Shown here in pieces: positions 1 to 10,470 of a stretch of 64,000 bases of DNA. Position 1 is the first letter of the stretch. The number at the start of each line of letters is the position of its first letter. A program made the translations under genes and the position numbers. This DNA is from Stutzerimonas stutzeri (GTDB lineage Bacteria; Pseudomonadota; Gammaproteobacteria; Pseudomonadales; Pseudomonadaceae): positions 1 through 64,000 of the forward strand of contig NZ_JAMOHZ010000010.1 of the NCBI RefSeq assembly GCF_024448715.1. Direction: 5' to 3'. The notes under the pieces are model-generated. The model did not search any database and was not told the DNA's origin. It worked only from the letters and a program-made list of their open reading frames with translations.

Positions 1-41
1 AAAAGAGGTTTAACCAAAGACCTGCGCCGGAGAAGGTGCGC

Positions 42-69
42 ATTATAGGCACTCAAAACGAGGCGTCAA
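42..69 (-). promoter_or_regulatory. Strong sigma70-type promoter reading left out of the window
   Basis: On the minus strand a TTGACG -35 box (69-64) is separated by 16 bases from a perfect TATAAT -10 box (47-42), followed by the GC-rich discriminator GCGCACC. That discriminator type is usual for stringently controlled stable-RNA promoters. The -35 overlaps the stop codon of msrQ. The promoter points out of the window. As I recall, P. aeruginosa has an rRNA operon next to msrPQ, so an rrn or other stable-RNA operon is a plausible target, but none of it lies inside this sequence. Confidence 0.55.
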
Positions 70-704
70 TGGTTGTTTTCAGGTTTGTTTCCGATGATCT
101 TTCCACGCTTCGATCTGCCGAACATGCTCAGCCTCTTTTTCATGACCGGCAATCGCGCTAATAGCAGCATGGCGGCAACCGTAGCGTAAGCAGCCCATCG
201 CCCGGCATCAGCTCGGACGACCCATAGCATGTGCAGCAGAACGATAAGAAGCACCGGATAAATAATCCGATGCAGTTTCTTCCAACGTTTGCCCAGCCTG
301 CGCATGCTCCAACGGGTAGAGGTTGCAGCGAGAGCGAGCAATCCCAGCAATGCTATCGCTCCAACAGCTATATATGGACGATCAACAAGCTCAGCCGTAA
401 AGCCTGTGAAATCGAGCCCGAGCAAGAAATAAAGATAAGCCGCAAGATGCAGCACTGCATAGCCGAAGGACCACAGGCCCAACTGACGACGGAACGCGAT
501 CCAGCCCGACCATCCGGTGAGCGTCTGCAAAGGTGTCATTGCGAGCGAGCACAACAGCAGTACCAAAGCACCCTGCCCCATATTATCTACCAGCACTTTG
601 CCGGGGTCCGGCCCTAGCGCAGCGATCGCCCCCAAGTACAACCAGTAACAAGGCACGCTCGCTATACCGACGAAGAGAAGTAGCCGCCAGCGGGGATACC
701 GCAT
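66..704 (-). CDS. msrQ: MsrQ, haem-binding membrane subunit of the MsrPQ methionine sulfoxide reductase
   Basis: MsrQ is an inner-membrane cytochrome b that passes quinol electrons to periplasmic MsrP, which repairs oxidised methionines in envelope proteins. The 212-residue protein is almost entirely hydrophobic, with about six helices. Histidines suited to haem b binding sit in YAVLHLAAY, KKLHRIIYP and LLHMLWVV. The ATG at 704 is chosen because AAGGA lies 6 bases upstream and its A is shared with the msrP stop (TGATG). A TTG three bases earlier is too close to that site. The overlap implies translational coupling with msrP. Confidence 0.92.
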   Translation of the reverse strand: MRYPRWRLLLFVGIASVPCYWLYLGAIAALGPDPGKVLVDNMGQGALVLLLCSLAMTPLQTLTGWSGWIAFRRQLGLWSFGYAVLHLAAYLYFLLGLDFTGFTAELVDRPYIAVGAIALLGLLALAATSTRWSMRRLGKRWKKLHRIIYPVLLIVLLHMLWVVRADAGRWAAYATVAAMLLLARLPVMKKRLSMFGRSKRGKIIGNKPENNH

Positions 705-1714
705 CAATAATCCTTGCTCAGATCCATTCCGGCATACAGGTGTGAGACCTCATCAGCGTAACCGTTGAACAAAATCGTTTCGCGAACGTTGGGTTTGAAC
801 AGACTACCAGGGAGCCTACGCTCCCGCGCCTGCGACCACCGAGGATGAGAGACGTGCGGATTGACGTTGGCATAGAAGCCGTACTCCTGAGGTGCCATGG
901 TTTCCCAAGTCGTAGCCGGCTGATCATGAACGAAACTGATGCGAACGATGGATTTGATACTTTTGAACCCGTATTTCCAAGGAACGACCAGACGAAGAGG
1001 CGCGCCATTCTGATTTGGAAGGACGCGCCCATACATACCAACTGCCATCAGACTAAGTGGATGCATCGCCTCGTCCATTCTCAACCCCTCGACATAGGGC
1101 CAGTCGATCAAAGAAAAGCCAGCACGCATCCCTGGCATTTGCTCGGGCCGGACCAAGGTCTCGAAGCGCACATACTTCGCATTGGAGGTTGGCTCCAGAC
1201 GACGAACCAATTCAGCCAAAGGAAAGCCCAGCCACGGAATGACCATTGACCACGCCTCGACACAACGTAAGCGATAAATACGCTCTTCAAGCTGAGTCGG
1301 AGAGAACAAATCGTCCACTGAGTACCGCCCCGGATTCGTCACCTCTCCATCGACCATGACAGTCCAGGGCTCGGTCACCAGCTTCGGCGCGTGACGGGCA
1401 GGGTCACCCTTGTCCGGACCGAACTCATAAAAGTTGTTGTAATGGGTAGCGTCTCGATAAGGCGTAATGGATTCGCCGTCGGCAGTGACTGCTTCCCAGT
1501 GCGCTTGGTCGAGCTTTGCATCGAACCATGCAGGAGCATCGACTGCATCTACCTGCGCATAACGCCCCTCGTCCGCACGCGTCAGTACCGGTAATCCGCT
1601 AGCAGCCACTGACAACATCGACCCCTGCAACAATTGCCGGCGATTCAGATATAGCGCTTCGGGAATGACCTCTGATTCGCGGCAATCGCCGCGACGGGGA
1701 ATTTTTATAAACAT
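704..1714 (-). CDS. msrP: MsrP, periplasmic molybdopterin methionine sulfoxide reductase subunit
   Basis: MsrP is the catalytic subunit that reduces protein methionine sulfoxides in the periplasm. The 336-residue precursor has a twin-arginine export signal (NRRQLLQ near residue 25) followed by a hydrophobic, Ala-rich stretch. This fits a cofactor-loaded protein exported folded by Tat. The oxidoreductase molybdopterin domain follows, with the probable Mo-coordinating cysteine in LRCVEAWSMV. The start has GGAG 6 bases upstream. It forms a two-gene operon with msrQ, which receives electrons from the quinone pool. Confidence 0.93.
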   Translation of the reverse strand: MFIKIPRRGDCRESEVIPEALYLNRRQLLQGSMLSVAASGLPVLTRADEGRYAQVDAVDAPAWFDAKLDQAHWEAVTADGESITPYRDATHYNNFYEFGPDKGDPARHAPKLVTEPWTVMVDGEVTNPGRYSVDDLFSPTQLEERIYRLRCVEAWSMVIPWLGFPLAELVRRLEPTSNAKYVRFETLVRPEQMPGMRAGFSLIDWPYVEGLRMDEAMHPLSLMAVGMYGRVLPNQNGAPLRLVVPWKYGFKSIKSIVRISFVHDQPATTWETMAPQEYGFYANVNPHVSHPRWSQARERRLPGSLFKPNVRETILFNGYADEVSHLYAGMDLSKDY

Positions 1715-1777
1715 GAGGTGCTCCGCTGCCTAAGGCCTGGCTCTCCAATAGACAGCGGATCACTGTAGAAATCAACT

Positions 1778-2605
1778 TTAGACGCGCTTGCGACGACGCA
1801 TCAAAAATTGCACGGGCCCCGAAACGGCATAGGCAAGAAAGATCAAAAGCAGAATACGAGGAGGATCGCTGAACACTACGGCGAAAACCAAGACCACCAC
1901 GAGGATTGCAACGAAGGGCACCCGGCCTTTGAGATCGAGATCCTTAAAGCTGTAGTACTTGATGTTGCTGACCATCAACAAACCTGCCGCCGCCACTAGC
2001 AACGCAAACAGCATTACCACCGCAATGGGAAGATCCACGCCTCGAATGCCCGGCTCGTCCAGCGCCCAGACCGCCCACACCGAACCGGCAACCACACCAG
2101 CCGCCGCAGGGCTGGCCAGACCGATAAACCAGCGCTTGTCGACTTTACCGATTTGCGTATTGAAACGCGCGAGACGCAACGCAGCACAGGCGACATAAAT
2201 GAACGCCACGGTCAGCCCTACATTACCCAAGCCGGACAGCGCCCATTCGTATGCCAACACGGCGGGTGCCAGGCCAAAGGCAACCATATCGGACAGCGAA
2301 TCGTATTCGGCACCGAACGCACTTTGGGTGTTGGTCAGCCGCGCCACTCGTCCGTCGAGGCTGTCCAGTACCATCGCCACGAATACCGTGGCGGCAGCGA
2401 CATAGAAGTTACCGTTGATCGCGGCAATTATGCAGAAGAAGCCAGCAAACAGATTGGCGGTAGTGAAAAGGTTTGGGAGCAGGTAGATGCCACGATGGCG
2501 AACTTTTCGACCGTCGGAATCCTGGATTTCTTCGACGTGCTCGTCGATAGGCAGCAGACTTTCCGGCTCGACTGGCTTGTTCGGCTCTTCGGGGTGCTCA
2601 CTCAT
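1778..2605 (-). CDS. pssA: CDP-diacylglycerol-serine O-phosphatidyltransferase
   Basis: PssA makes phosphatidylserine from CDP-diacylglycerol and L-serine, the first committed step to phosphatidylethanolamine. The 275-residue protein has a hydrophilic, acidic N-terminus (about 45 residues) and then about eight membrane helices. The CDP-alcohol phosphatidyltransferase signature is complete: DSLDGRVAR, then G and the two trailing aspartates in FGAEYDSLSD. This is the integral-membrane (type II) class, unlike the peripheral E. coli enzyme. AAGGTG lies 7 bases before the ATG. A terminator at 2711-2738 separates it from ilvC, so it probably has its own promoter at 2606-2710. Confidence 0.93.
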   Translation of the reverse strand: MSEHPEEPNKPVEPESLLPIDEHVEEIQDSDGRKVRHRGIYLLPNLFTTANLFAGFFCIIAAINGNFYVAAATVFVAMVLDSLDGRVARLTNTQSAFGAEYDSLSDMVAFGLAPAVLAYEWALSGLGNVGLTVAFIYVACAALRLARFNTQIGKVDKRWFIGLASPAAAGVVAGSVWAVWALDEPGIRGVDLPIAVVMLFALLVAAAGLLMVSNIKYYSFKDLDLKGRVPFVAILVVVLVFAVVFSDPPRILLLIFLAYAVSGPVQFLMRRRKRV

Positions 2606-2710
2606 GCAAATTCACCTTACAGCAGGTTTGAATAATTTCGACAGATCCTGGCACAGCGGGTTCATCTGGGCGCCAGCATCGGTTTATATCAGATGCCCGC
2701 AGGCATAACG

Positions 2711-2738
2711 AAAGAACGCGGCCTAGGCCGCGTTCTTT
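2711..2738 (-). terminator. Rho-independent terminator after ilvC
   Basis: A perfect inverted repeat has 13-base arms (AAAGAACGCGGCC and its complement) around a 2-base centre, 17 bases beyond the ilvC stop. The outer arm supplies a short U-run in either direction. It should end the ilvIHC transcript before pssA. Confidence 0.85.
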
Positions 2739-2754
2739 CCAAGCAGAACCAGTA

Positions 2755-4310
<1,556 letters not shown>

Positions 4311-4312
4311 GA

Positions 4313-6037
4313 TCAGGTCCGCTCCGTCTTGCTGAGCCACATGTCACGCATGGCGCCATCTTTGATCTGCATTGGATAAACGTGCTCGCTGGTATCAACA
4401 GCGATATCGAGGAACACGAGTCGGTCTTTCATGGCGAAGGCCTCTTCCAACTTCGGCTTGAGATCCTTCAAGTCGGTAATGCGCATACCTACATGCCCGT
4501 AGGCTTCGACCAGCTTGACGAAGTCCGGCAGCGATTCCATATAAGAGTGTGAATAGCGGCTGCTGTACATCATGTCCTGCCACTGGCGGACCATGCCCAG
4601 CGCACCATTGTTGAGGTTGATGATTTTCACCGGAAGGTCGTACTGCAGGCAGGTCGACAACTCCTGAATATTCATCTGGATGCTGCCTTCGCCAGTAACA
4701 CAGGCGACGTCAGCCTCTGGGAAATTCAGCTTGGCCCCCATGGCAGCCGGGAAACCGAAGCCCATGGTGCCGAGACCGCCAGAATTGAGCCAGCGGTTGG
4801 GCTTGTCGAACTTGTAGTACTGGGACGCGAACATCTGATGCTGACCAACGTCCGAGGCCACATAAGCGTCGCCCTTGGTTACTTCACATAGCGTTTCGAT
4901 AACCGCCTGCGGCTTGATAATAATGCCGTCACCCTTGTCATACGGGAATAGGCCACGGCTTCCACGCCATTCCTCGATCTGCTTCCACCAGCTTGCAACC
5001 GTCTCGGCATTCGGCGCCTGGCCGATTTCCTTGACGATGGCAACCATCTCGGTGAGCACGCTGTCCACCGGACCAACGATCGGGATATCAGCCTTGATCG
5101 TCTTGGAAATGGACGCCGGGTCGATATCGATATGAATGATCTTGGCGTTCGGGCAGAACTTAGTCGCACCGTTGATTACGCGATCATCGAAACGCGCACC
5201 GACCGCGAGAATCGCATCGGAGTGATGCATCGCCAAGTTGGCGGTATAGCTGCCGTGCATGCCGAGCATGCCGACGAACTGACGGTCGCTACCCGGATAG
5301 CAACCGAGCCCCATTAAGGTATTGGTCACTGGCAGGTTGAGCATCTTCGCCAGCTCGGTCAGCTGCGCCGAGGCGCCGCCCATGACTACGCCACCACCGG
5401 CATAGATAATTGGCCGCTTGGCTGACAGCAGCAACTCCGCCGCCTTGCGGATCTGCCCCGAATGGCCACGCAGCGCCGGGCTGTAAGAACGCAGCTTGGC
5501 TTTCTTCGGGTAAACGTATTCGAATTTTTCGGCCGGGTTGGTCATATCCTTCGGGATGTCGATGACAACCGGCCCAGGGCGGCCAGACTCTGCGAGATAA
5601 AACGCTTTTTTCATCACTTCGGGGATTTCCGAAGGATGCTTGATCATGAAGCTGTGCTTCACGATGGGCCGGGAGATACCGATCATGTCGGTTTCCTGGA
5701 AGGCGTCGGTGCCGACCATGGTGCTCGGCACCTGGCCGGAGATCACCACCATCGGGATCGAGTCCATATAGGCGGTGGCAATGCCGGTGATAGCGTTGGT
5801 GGCGCCAGGGCCGGATGTCACCAACACGACACCGGCCTTGCCGGTGGCGCGAGCGTAACCGTCAGCCATGTGAGTAGCGGCTTGTTCGTGACGCACAAGG
5901 ATGTGCGTGACTTCCTTTTCCTTGAATAGCGCATCGTAGATGTGCAGCAAGGCGCCGCCCGGATAACCGTAGATGTACTTAACGCCCTCGTCGCGCAAGA
6001 AGCGGACGACCATTTCAGCGCCGGATAAAAGTTCCAC
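4313..6037 (-). CDS. ilvI: Acetolactate synthase large (catalytic) subunit
   Basis: This ThDP- and FAD-dependent enzyme condenses two pyruvates, or pyruvate with 2-oxobutyrate, at the start of branched-chain amino acid synthesis. The 574 residues run as ThDP-PYR domain (catalytic Glu in [16 protein letters not shown]), central domain, and ThDP-PP domain ([15 protein letters not shown], then [14 protein letters not shown]). The start is a GTG giving MELLSGAEM, with GAGGTG 6 bases upstream. A GTG 9 bases earlier lies inside that ribosome site. It heads ilvI-ilvH-ilvC. Confidence 0.95.
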   Translation of the reverse strand: MELLSGAEMVVRFLRDEGVKYIYGYPGGALLHIYDALFKEKEVTHILVRHEQAATHMADGYARATGKAGVVLVTSGPGATNAITGIATAYMDSIPMVVISGQVPSTMVGTDAFQETDMIGISRPIVKHSFMIKHPSEIPEVMKKAFYLAESGRPGPVVIDIPKDMTNPAEKFEYVYPKKAKLRSYSPALRGHSGQIRKAAELLLSAKRPIIYAGGGVVMGGASAQLTELAKMLNLPVTNTLMGLGCYPGSDRQFVGMLGMHGSYTANLAMHHSDAILAVGARFDDRVINGATKFCPNAKIIHIDIDPASISKTIKADIPIVGPVDSVLTEMVAIVKEIGQAPNAETVASWWKQIEEWRGSRGLFPYDKGDGIIIKPQAVIETLCEVTKGDAYVASDVGQHQMFASQYYKFDKPNRWLNSGGLGTMGFGFPAAMGAKLNFPEADVACVTGEGSIQMNIQELSTCLQYDLPVKIINLNNGALGMVRQWQDMMYSSRYSHSYMESLPDFVKLVEAYGHVGMRITDLKDLKPKLEEAFAMKDRLVFLDIAVDTSEHVYPMQIKDGAMRDMWLSKTERT

Positions 6038-6434
6038 GTTGTTCACCTCTAAACGCCAGATAGCCGCCCCGCGTCGGACCGGCCAGAAATAGGTTTACTG
6101 CCAAACAGAGCATGAGCGACGGTGGTCGCCGACTACGTCAGCTACTGACTAGCAAGTATTAGGAAAGCCCCAAAGTGTTGCGGGGCGCTCCTCCCAGCGC
6201 GAGGTAACGCGTTGCGGGTGTTACAAGTCGGCGCGGGTGTGCACCTCATGATTGACTGAACGGGTGCCTGCAGGGACCCCTCAGAACAGCAAGCATGGAA
6301 TTGTTCGGATTAGGCCCAGCCAAGTCAAGCCTGCTGTTGCCCTTCAACTGTTTTCAGCTGTGATCCAGCGCAGAATGAAGGCTCACGGCTTTTGCGTATA
6401 GTACCGGCTTGGCTCTACCACAGAAGGGATTAGC
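6038..6434. other. 397-base divergent intergenic region upstream of ilvI
   Basis: No convincing gene was seen. On the minus strand it holds a candidate ilvI promoter (6300-6328) and a roughly 260-base leader. On the plus strand it holds the short upstream region of the DUF4124 gene, with a TATAGT -10-like hexamer near 6399. The long leader would allow attenuation or sRNA control, but I found no hairpin and U-run pair and no leader peptide rich in Ile, Leu or Val codons. Confidence 0.5.
6300..6328 (-). promoter_or_regulatory. Candidate ilvI promoter
   Basis: TTGACT (6328-6323), a 17-base spacer and AACAAT (6305-6300) resemble a sigma70 promoter with a good -35 and a weak -10. It would give a leader of about 260 bases for ilvIHC. 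Confidence 0.35.
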
Positions 6435-6869
6435 ATGCGTTTGACGATTCTCGCGGGCGGACTGTTGCTTGTTGCATTGAGCAGCGGCGTCATGGCCAGC
6501 CAGGTTTATAAATGGGTGGATGCACAGGGGGTAACCCACTTCGGTGCACAACCACCGGAGGGTCAATCCTCCGAAGTACTCAACACCGCCACGCCACCGC
6601 CCAAGCCTAGCGCGGCAGAACCGGTCGAGCCCGAGCCAGCGGGCGTATCCGAACAGCGCAGCATTAATCGCCAGGTCAAGAAGCAGGTGGCCGAACAGGA
6701 AGCAGAACGCCAGCGCTACTGCACAACGCTACGAACCAATTTGGCGCAACTGCAGAACAATCCACGGGTGCGCGTGGAAGAAGAAGGAGAGATGCGGCGC
6801 CTGAACGAAGAAGAGCGCCAAACTCGTATCGGCGAAACCAAACAGAAAATCGCCGACACGTGTGATTGA
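6435..6869 (+). CDS. DUF4124 domain-containing exported protein
   Basis: The 144-residue protein has a signal peptide (hydrophobic core LAGGLLLVALSSGV, cleavage probably after VMA). The short DUF4124 motif follows (QVYKWVDAQGVTHFGAQPP), a small periplasmic beta unit common in Pseudomonas. The rest is Pro/Glu-rich and then a charged helical tail (residues about 75-144) that may form a coiled coil. The function of this family is not established. It is transcribed divergently from ilvI and convergently with yqcC. The ATG is preceded by AAGGGA. Confidence 0.8.
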   Translation: MRLTILAGGLLLVALSSGVMASQVYKWVDAQGVTHFGAQPPEGQSSEVLNTATPPPKPSAAEPVEPEPAGVSEQRSINRQVKKQVAEQEAERQRYCTTLRTNLAQLQNNPRVRVEEEGEMRRLNEEERQTRIGETKQKIADTCD

Positions 6870-6910
6870 TGCATATCGGGCACAACATCAGTCTCGCGGA
6901 CTGACGCGCA

Positions 6911-7243
6911 TCAAGCCTCGCCGCGGCTGATCAGCACATCAAACCTTTCCAGCGCCTTGAGCAGGCCAACCACTTGCTGCGGCCGGTCCCTATAGACCAT
7001 TTCCGCCATCGCCAGAATCCCCGAAACGGTCGGCAGCGCCTCACCGCGTTCGAGGATGGTCTTCATTCTCGGCAGGAATAGCCACTGCAGCCATTGATCG
7101 AACGACAACGTATCGACGCAAAACGGCTCCTGGCTGACCAAAGCCTGCGCATCCGGCGGCGACGATGTCCACACGCCGAGCCCACGCAGCTCTTGTTCTA
7201 TCAGCAGTAACTGTTCAGCCAGTTCCGGGATGCGTTGATCCAT
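6911..7243 (-). CDS. yqcC: YqcC family (DUF446) protein
   Basis: This 110-residue, all-helical, probably cytoplasmic protein has the family landmarks: ELAEQLLLIEQELR at the N-terminus, then FCVDTLSFDQWLQWLFLPRM. Its function is unknown. The ATG shares its A with the stop of the TPR lipoprotein gene (TGATG), so the two are translationally coupled behind mrcB. A GTG three bases upstream is the only alternative start. Confidence 0.85.
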   Translation of the reverse strand: MDQRIPELAEQLLLIEQELRGLGVWTSSPPDAQALVSQEPFCVDTLSFDQWLQWLFLPRMKTILERGEALPTVSGILAMAEMVYRDRPQQVVGLLKALERFDVLISRGEA

Positions 7244-7962
7244 CACATCGCAACCTTTGCCCGCTCACGAGCCTGCGAGGCACCCGCGGCGTTACCCTGA
7301 CGCTCACGCGCCTGAGCGATCAATTCCCACAGACTGGCCTGCAGCGTCGGGCGATCGTTGGCGTAACTCAACCCCCGCCGAGACAACTGCTCGGCCTGTA
7401 CTGCATCCCCCTGAGCAAGGCGCACCTGAGCCAGACGGTACAGCACCTGCGGCTCGCGCGGCGCAATACGCTGAGCACGCTCGAGGCTGGACGCTGCACC
7501 ATTCAGATCACCACCGCCCTGTTGCTGCTGAGCCGTGGTCAGTAGCGCCAGCACCGGTCCGTCAAGCCGCTCGTCAGCAGACAACGTTCCACTATTGGAA
7601 GGGATACCATTGGGCACCGGCTGGCGCGGCGTCGGGCCTGGGGCCGGTTGCACCGGCGGGGTCCATTGTCCAGGCGCATCGGAAACCGGGCTCGAAGAAC
7701 CGGAGAAGGTGATATCCGGCGCAGCGAACGTTTGCAAGGGTTCGGAGTTCTGCTGCGGCACCATGACCATTACGCCGGAGTCCGCGGGCGCAGAGCGCGT
7801 CGTCGGCGCGGGCGAGTTGCCGGCGCGAGAAGGTTGCCGCGCCGACACTTCTTCGGAAACCGGAGCTCCCGAATCGACGACGGGTATTGCGCCCCGCTTG
7901 ACCGTTGCGCAGCCCTGCACCACCGTCGCGGCCGCCAGAATCATAATCCATCGCTTGCTCAA
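7243..7962 (-). CDS. TPR-containing lipoprotein downstream of mrcB
   Basis: The 239-residue precursor has a lipoprotein signal (VVQGC lipobox, Cys near 18), a long Pro/Ser/Thr-rich linker (about 25-125) and a C-terminal tetratricopeptide region (about 130-235; ALLTTAQQQQGGGDLNGAASSLERAQ). The gene starts 39 bases after the mrcB stop and overlaps yqcC. I infer an envelope role linked to PBP1B, perhaps as an outer-membrane partner, but only from position and fold. No enzymatic motif is present. Confidence 0.82.
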   Translation of the reverse strand: MSKRWIMILAAATVVQGCATVKRGAIPVVDSGAPVSEEVSARQPSRAGNSPAPTTRSAPADSGVMVMVPQQNSEPLQTFAAPDITFSGSSSPVSDAPGQWTPPVQPAPGPTPRQPVPNGIPSNSGTLSADERLDGPVLALLTTAQQQQGGGDLNGAASSLERAQRIAPREPQVLYRLAQVRLAQGDAVQAEQLSRRGLSYANDRPTLQASLWELIAQARERQGNAAGASQARERAKVAM

Positions 7963-8001
7963 TATTCGAACCTCTTGAAATTCCGTTCAACTGGTAAACG
8001 C

Positions 8002-10314
8002 TTATGGCAACCAGCCACGAACCCAGTCCATGACCGACTCAGCCGGAGCCCGAATACCGCAACCAGGACCCACTGCGGGTTCGCTGCCGCGAATATAAGG
8101 AATCTGCACAGCGTCAGGGCAATTCTCCAGCGTACCCTGCCCCGTCTGCGCATCCACCCACACCATCTCAACATTGTCCGGCATTGGCGACTGCAGCGGC
8201 AGCGGATCGGCACGCCGCATGAAGTCCGCCCAGACCTGCAATGCTCCGGTGGCCCCGGTCAGCGAAGTTTTGCCATTGTCGTCACGACCTAGCCAGACCA
8301 CAGCCAGTAAGTCCTGACTGAACCCGGCGAACCAGCTATCGCGCGAATCATTGGTGGTGCCCGTCTTGCCCGCCAACGCCAACGACTTTGGCACGTAATT
8401 GTAGGCCGAGCGTCCTGTGCCCTCTAGCATGGTGCGCTGCATGGCGTACTGAGTCAGATAGATAGCACCAGCATCGAAACGCTGTTGGATCTTGAATGGA
8501 TAACGGCTGAGCGGCTCGCCGTCGGCAGCGACGACGCTGCGAATGGCTCGAAGCGGTGTATTGAAACCACCGTTGGCGAGTGTCTGGTACATGCCCGCCA
8601 CCTCGATAGGCCGCAACCCGCCAGCACCCAACAGCATCGAGGGATAAGCTGGCCACTCTGGTGAAACACCCAACCGCTCAAGCGTTTTCAGCACGTGTGG
8701 CACACCCAAATCGAGGCCGAGGCGAGCCGTGGACAGATTGTAGGAATGAGCCAATGCCTGATAGAGATACACAGTGCCGTGAGCGGTACGCCCATAGTTT
8801 TGCGGCTTCCATACTTGCCCATCGGCACCTTTGACCGAAAACGGTTCGTCCTCCAAGAGACTGGTCAGGGTGTACTGGCTGGGCTTCTCCAAAGCGGCGA
8901 GGTAGATAGCCGGCTTGATCAGAGAGCCAATGGGCCGGGACGCATCCAGCGCACGATTGAATCCCGCGAACCCTGGTTGACGGCCGCCGAGCATCGCTTG
9001 AATCTCGCCGGTCTCAGGATTGGTGACCAGCATCGCCCCTTCGACTTTCTCCGCAGCCTTGCCGAGGCGCTTCAGCGTCTCGCTCATCGCCTTCTCGGCT
9101 TTCACCTGTAAAATCGGATCGAAACTGGTAAAGACCCGCAGGCCCTCCTCCGTCAGGTCTTCCTCGCGGTAATCCTCACGCAACTGACGTTTGACCAGGT
9201 CCAGGAACGCCGGATAAGAGCTATCGGCAAGACTGCCCCGCTGTGTCACGCCAAGCGGTGTCTTCCGCGCTGCCGCGGCTTCCTCAGGGCTCAGAACCTG
9301 TTGCTCAGCTAACAGATCGAGAACAAGATTGCGACGTTCCAGTGCCCGTTCCGGATGGCGCCGAGGGTTGTAGTAAGTCGGTCCCTTTACCATGCCAACT
9401 AGCAGCGCAACATGCTGCACCTTTAACTCGGCTAGCGGCCGACCAAAGAAATACTGGCTGGCCAGGCCGAAACCATGAATGGCTCTGCGGCCGTCCTGAC
9501 CGAGAAATACCTCGTTGAGGTAGGCCTCGAGAATTTCCTGCTTGTCGTAATGCAGCTCCAACAGCACCGCCATCATCGCCTCAAGGGCCTTTCGGCTAAG
9601 GCTGCGCTCGTTGGTCAAGTAGAAGTTTTTGACCAACTGCTGGGTCAGCGTGCTACCACCTTGGCGAACCTCGCCGGCGGTCAGGTTCACCCAGACGGCA
9701 CGTGCGATGGACTTGGGCGACACGCCAAAATGATCGAAGAACTCCCGATCTTCAACGGCGACCAAGGTTTCCGCAAGGTACGGTGGCGCCTGGTCGAGCT
9801 TGATGAGAATACGGTCTTCGTTATGCGCCGGATAAAGCCCACCGATCGTTAGCGGTTCGAGACGCGCAACCGGAAGCTCGCCACCATTGGCGCGCGCTAG
9901 GCCAGCAACGAAGTCGCCAGAGAACCGCACCCTGATGCGCTGCGACTCTTCAGCGCCCTCATAGAACCGGAATCCGCGCGTATGAATTTCCACGGCATTG
10001 CCAGCCACCGAAATGCTGCCGGGACCACTTACCGTATTTTCGCGGCGATAGCCCAACGCATCGAGCTCGGTCAGGAAATCATTCTTGGCGAGCTTCTGCC
10101 CGACGAACAATTCGAGCGGCCGGGCATAGACCGTTGCCGGGATAGTCCAGCGTTTGCCGGAGAACTTCTCCTGCACCACGGCATCGAGGTAAACGGCGAC
10201 ACCGGCGAGTATAACCAGAGCCACAATGGCTAGTTTGATAACCCAGCCCAGCCAGGGGCGGGAGCCACCGGAGCGGCGTTTCGAACGGGAACGAGGAGAG
10301 CGTGCTTTAGTCAT
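8002..10314 (-). CDS. mrcB: Penicillin-binding protein 1B, bifunctional peptidoglycan synthase
   Basis: PBP1B polymerises lipid II and cross-links the glycan strands. The 770 residues contain a basic cytoplasmic tail (about 1-22), one membrane anchor (about 24-45), a UB2H-like domain, the GT51 glycosyltransferase (catalytic EDREFFDHFG, then GGSTLTQQLVKN) and the transpeptidase. The transpeptidase motifs are SLIK (SxxK), SYN and KTGTT. Candidate partners nearby are the downstream TPR lipoprotein and LpoA at 58.4 kb. A perfect TATAAT lies only 8 bases before the ATG, so the mRNA would be almost leaderless. Confidence 0.96.
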   Translation of the reverse strand: MTKARSPRSRSKRRSGGSRPWLGWVIKLAIVALVILAGVAVYLDAVVQEKFSGKRWTIPATVYARPLELFVGQKLAKNDFLTELDALGYRRENTVSGPGSISVAGNAVEIHTRGFRFYEGAEESQRIRVRFSGDFVAGLARANGGELPVARLEPLTIGGLYPAHNEDRILIKLDQAPPYLAETLVAVEDREFFDHFGVSPKSIARAVWVNLTAGEVRQGGSTLTQQLVKNFYLTNERSLSRKALEAMMAVLLELHYDKQEILEAYLNEVFLGQDGRRAIHGFGLASQYFFGRPLAELKVQHVALLVGMVKGPTYYNPRRHPERALERRNLVLDLLAEQQVLSPEEAAAARKTPLGVTQRGSLADSSYPAFLDLVKRQLREDYREEDLTEEGLRVFTSFDPILQVKAEKAMSETLKRLGKAAEKVEGAMLVTNPETGEIQAMLGGRQPGFAGFNRALDASRPIGSLIKPAIYLAALEKPSQYTLTSLLEDEPFSVKGADGQVWKPQNYGRTAHGTVYLYQALAHSYNLSTARLGLDLGVPHVLKTLERLGVSPEWPAYPSMLLGAGGLRPIEVAGMYQTLANGGFNTPLRAIRSVVAADGEPLSRYPFKIQQRFDAGAIYLTQYAMQRTMLEGTGRSAYNYVPKSLALAGKTGTTNDSRDSWFAGFSQDLLAVVWLGRDDNGKTSLTGATGALQVWADFMRRADPLPLQSPMPDNVEMVWVDAQTGQGTLENCPDAVQIPYIRGSEPAVGPGCGIRAPAESVMDWVRGWLP

Positions 10315-10322
10315 GGCGGCGC

Positions 10323-10328
10323 ATTATA
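10323..10328 (-). promoter_or_regulatory. -10 box of a near-leaderless mrcB promoter
   Basis: A perfect TATAAT on the minus strand ends 8 bases before the mrcB ATG. The best -35 candidates are weak (TTGCGG with a 15-base spacer, or TCTTGC with 17). Initiation about 7 bases downstream of the box would leave one or two bases of leader. No Shine-Dalgarno sequence is present in those 8 bases. Confidence 0.5.
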
Positions 10329-10470
10329 CGCACTTTGATTTGCCCGCAAGACCGCCTCTTGGCGGTTTGCAGGCCCATCACGGAACGACATAATGAGGCG
10401 GTCTCAGACTGTGTGAACTGTATCCCGATGTGCTCACACGCCCATTCAAAAAACTCTACAAGGAATGACT

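Noticed and set aside
6246..6296. Possible 16-residue leader peptide (starting MLAVLRG) upstream of ilvI
   Set aside because: It begins only 4 bases after the candidate -10 box, has no ribosome site, contains few Leu/Val codons and no Ile codons, and is not followed by alternative hairpins with a U-run.
6888..6904. TCAGTC-TCGCG-GACTGA hairpin between the DUF4124 gene and yqcC as a terminator
   Set aside because: The stem is only 6 bases and no T-run follows in either direction.
7648..8292. 214-codon plus-strand frame opposite the TPR lipoprotein and mrcB genes
   Set aside because: Its Arg/His-rich composition is typical of an antisense frame; both genes on the other strand have clear domains.
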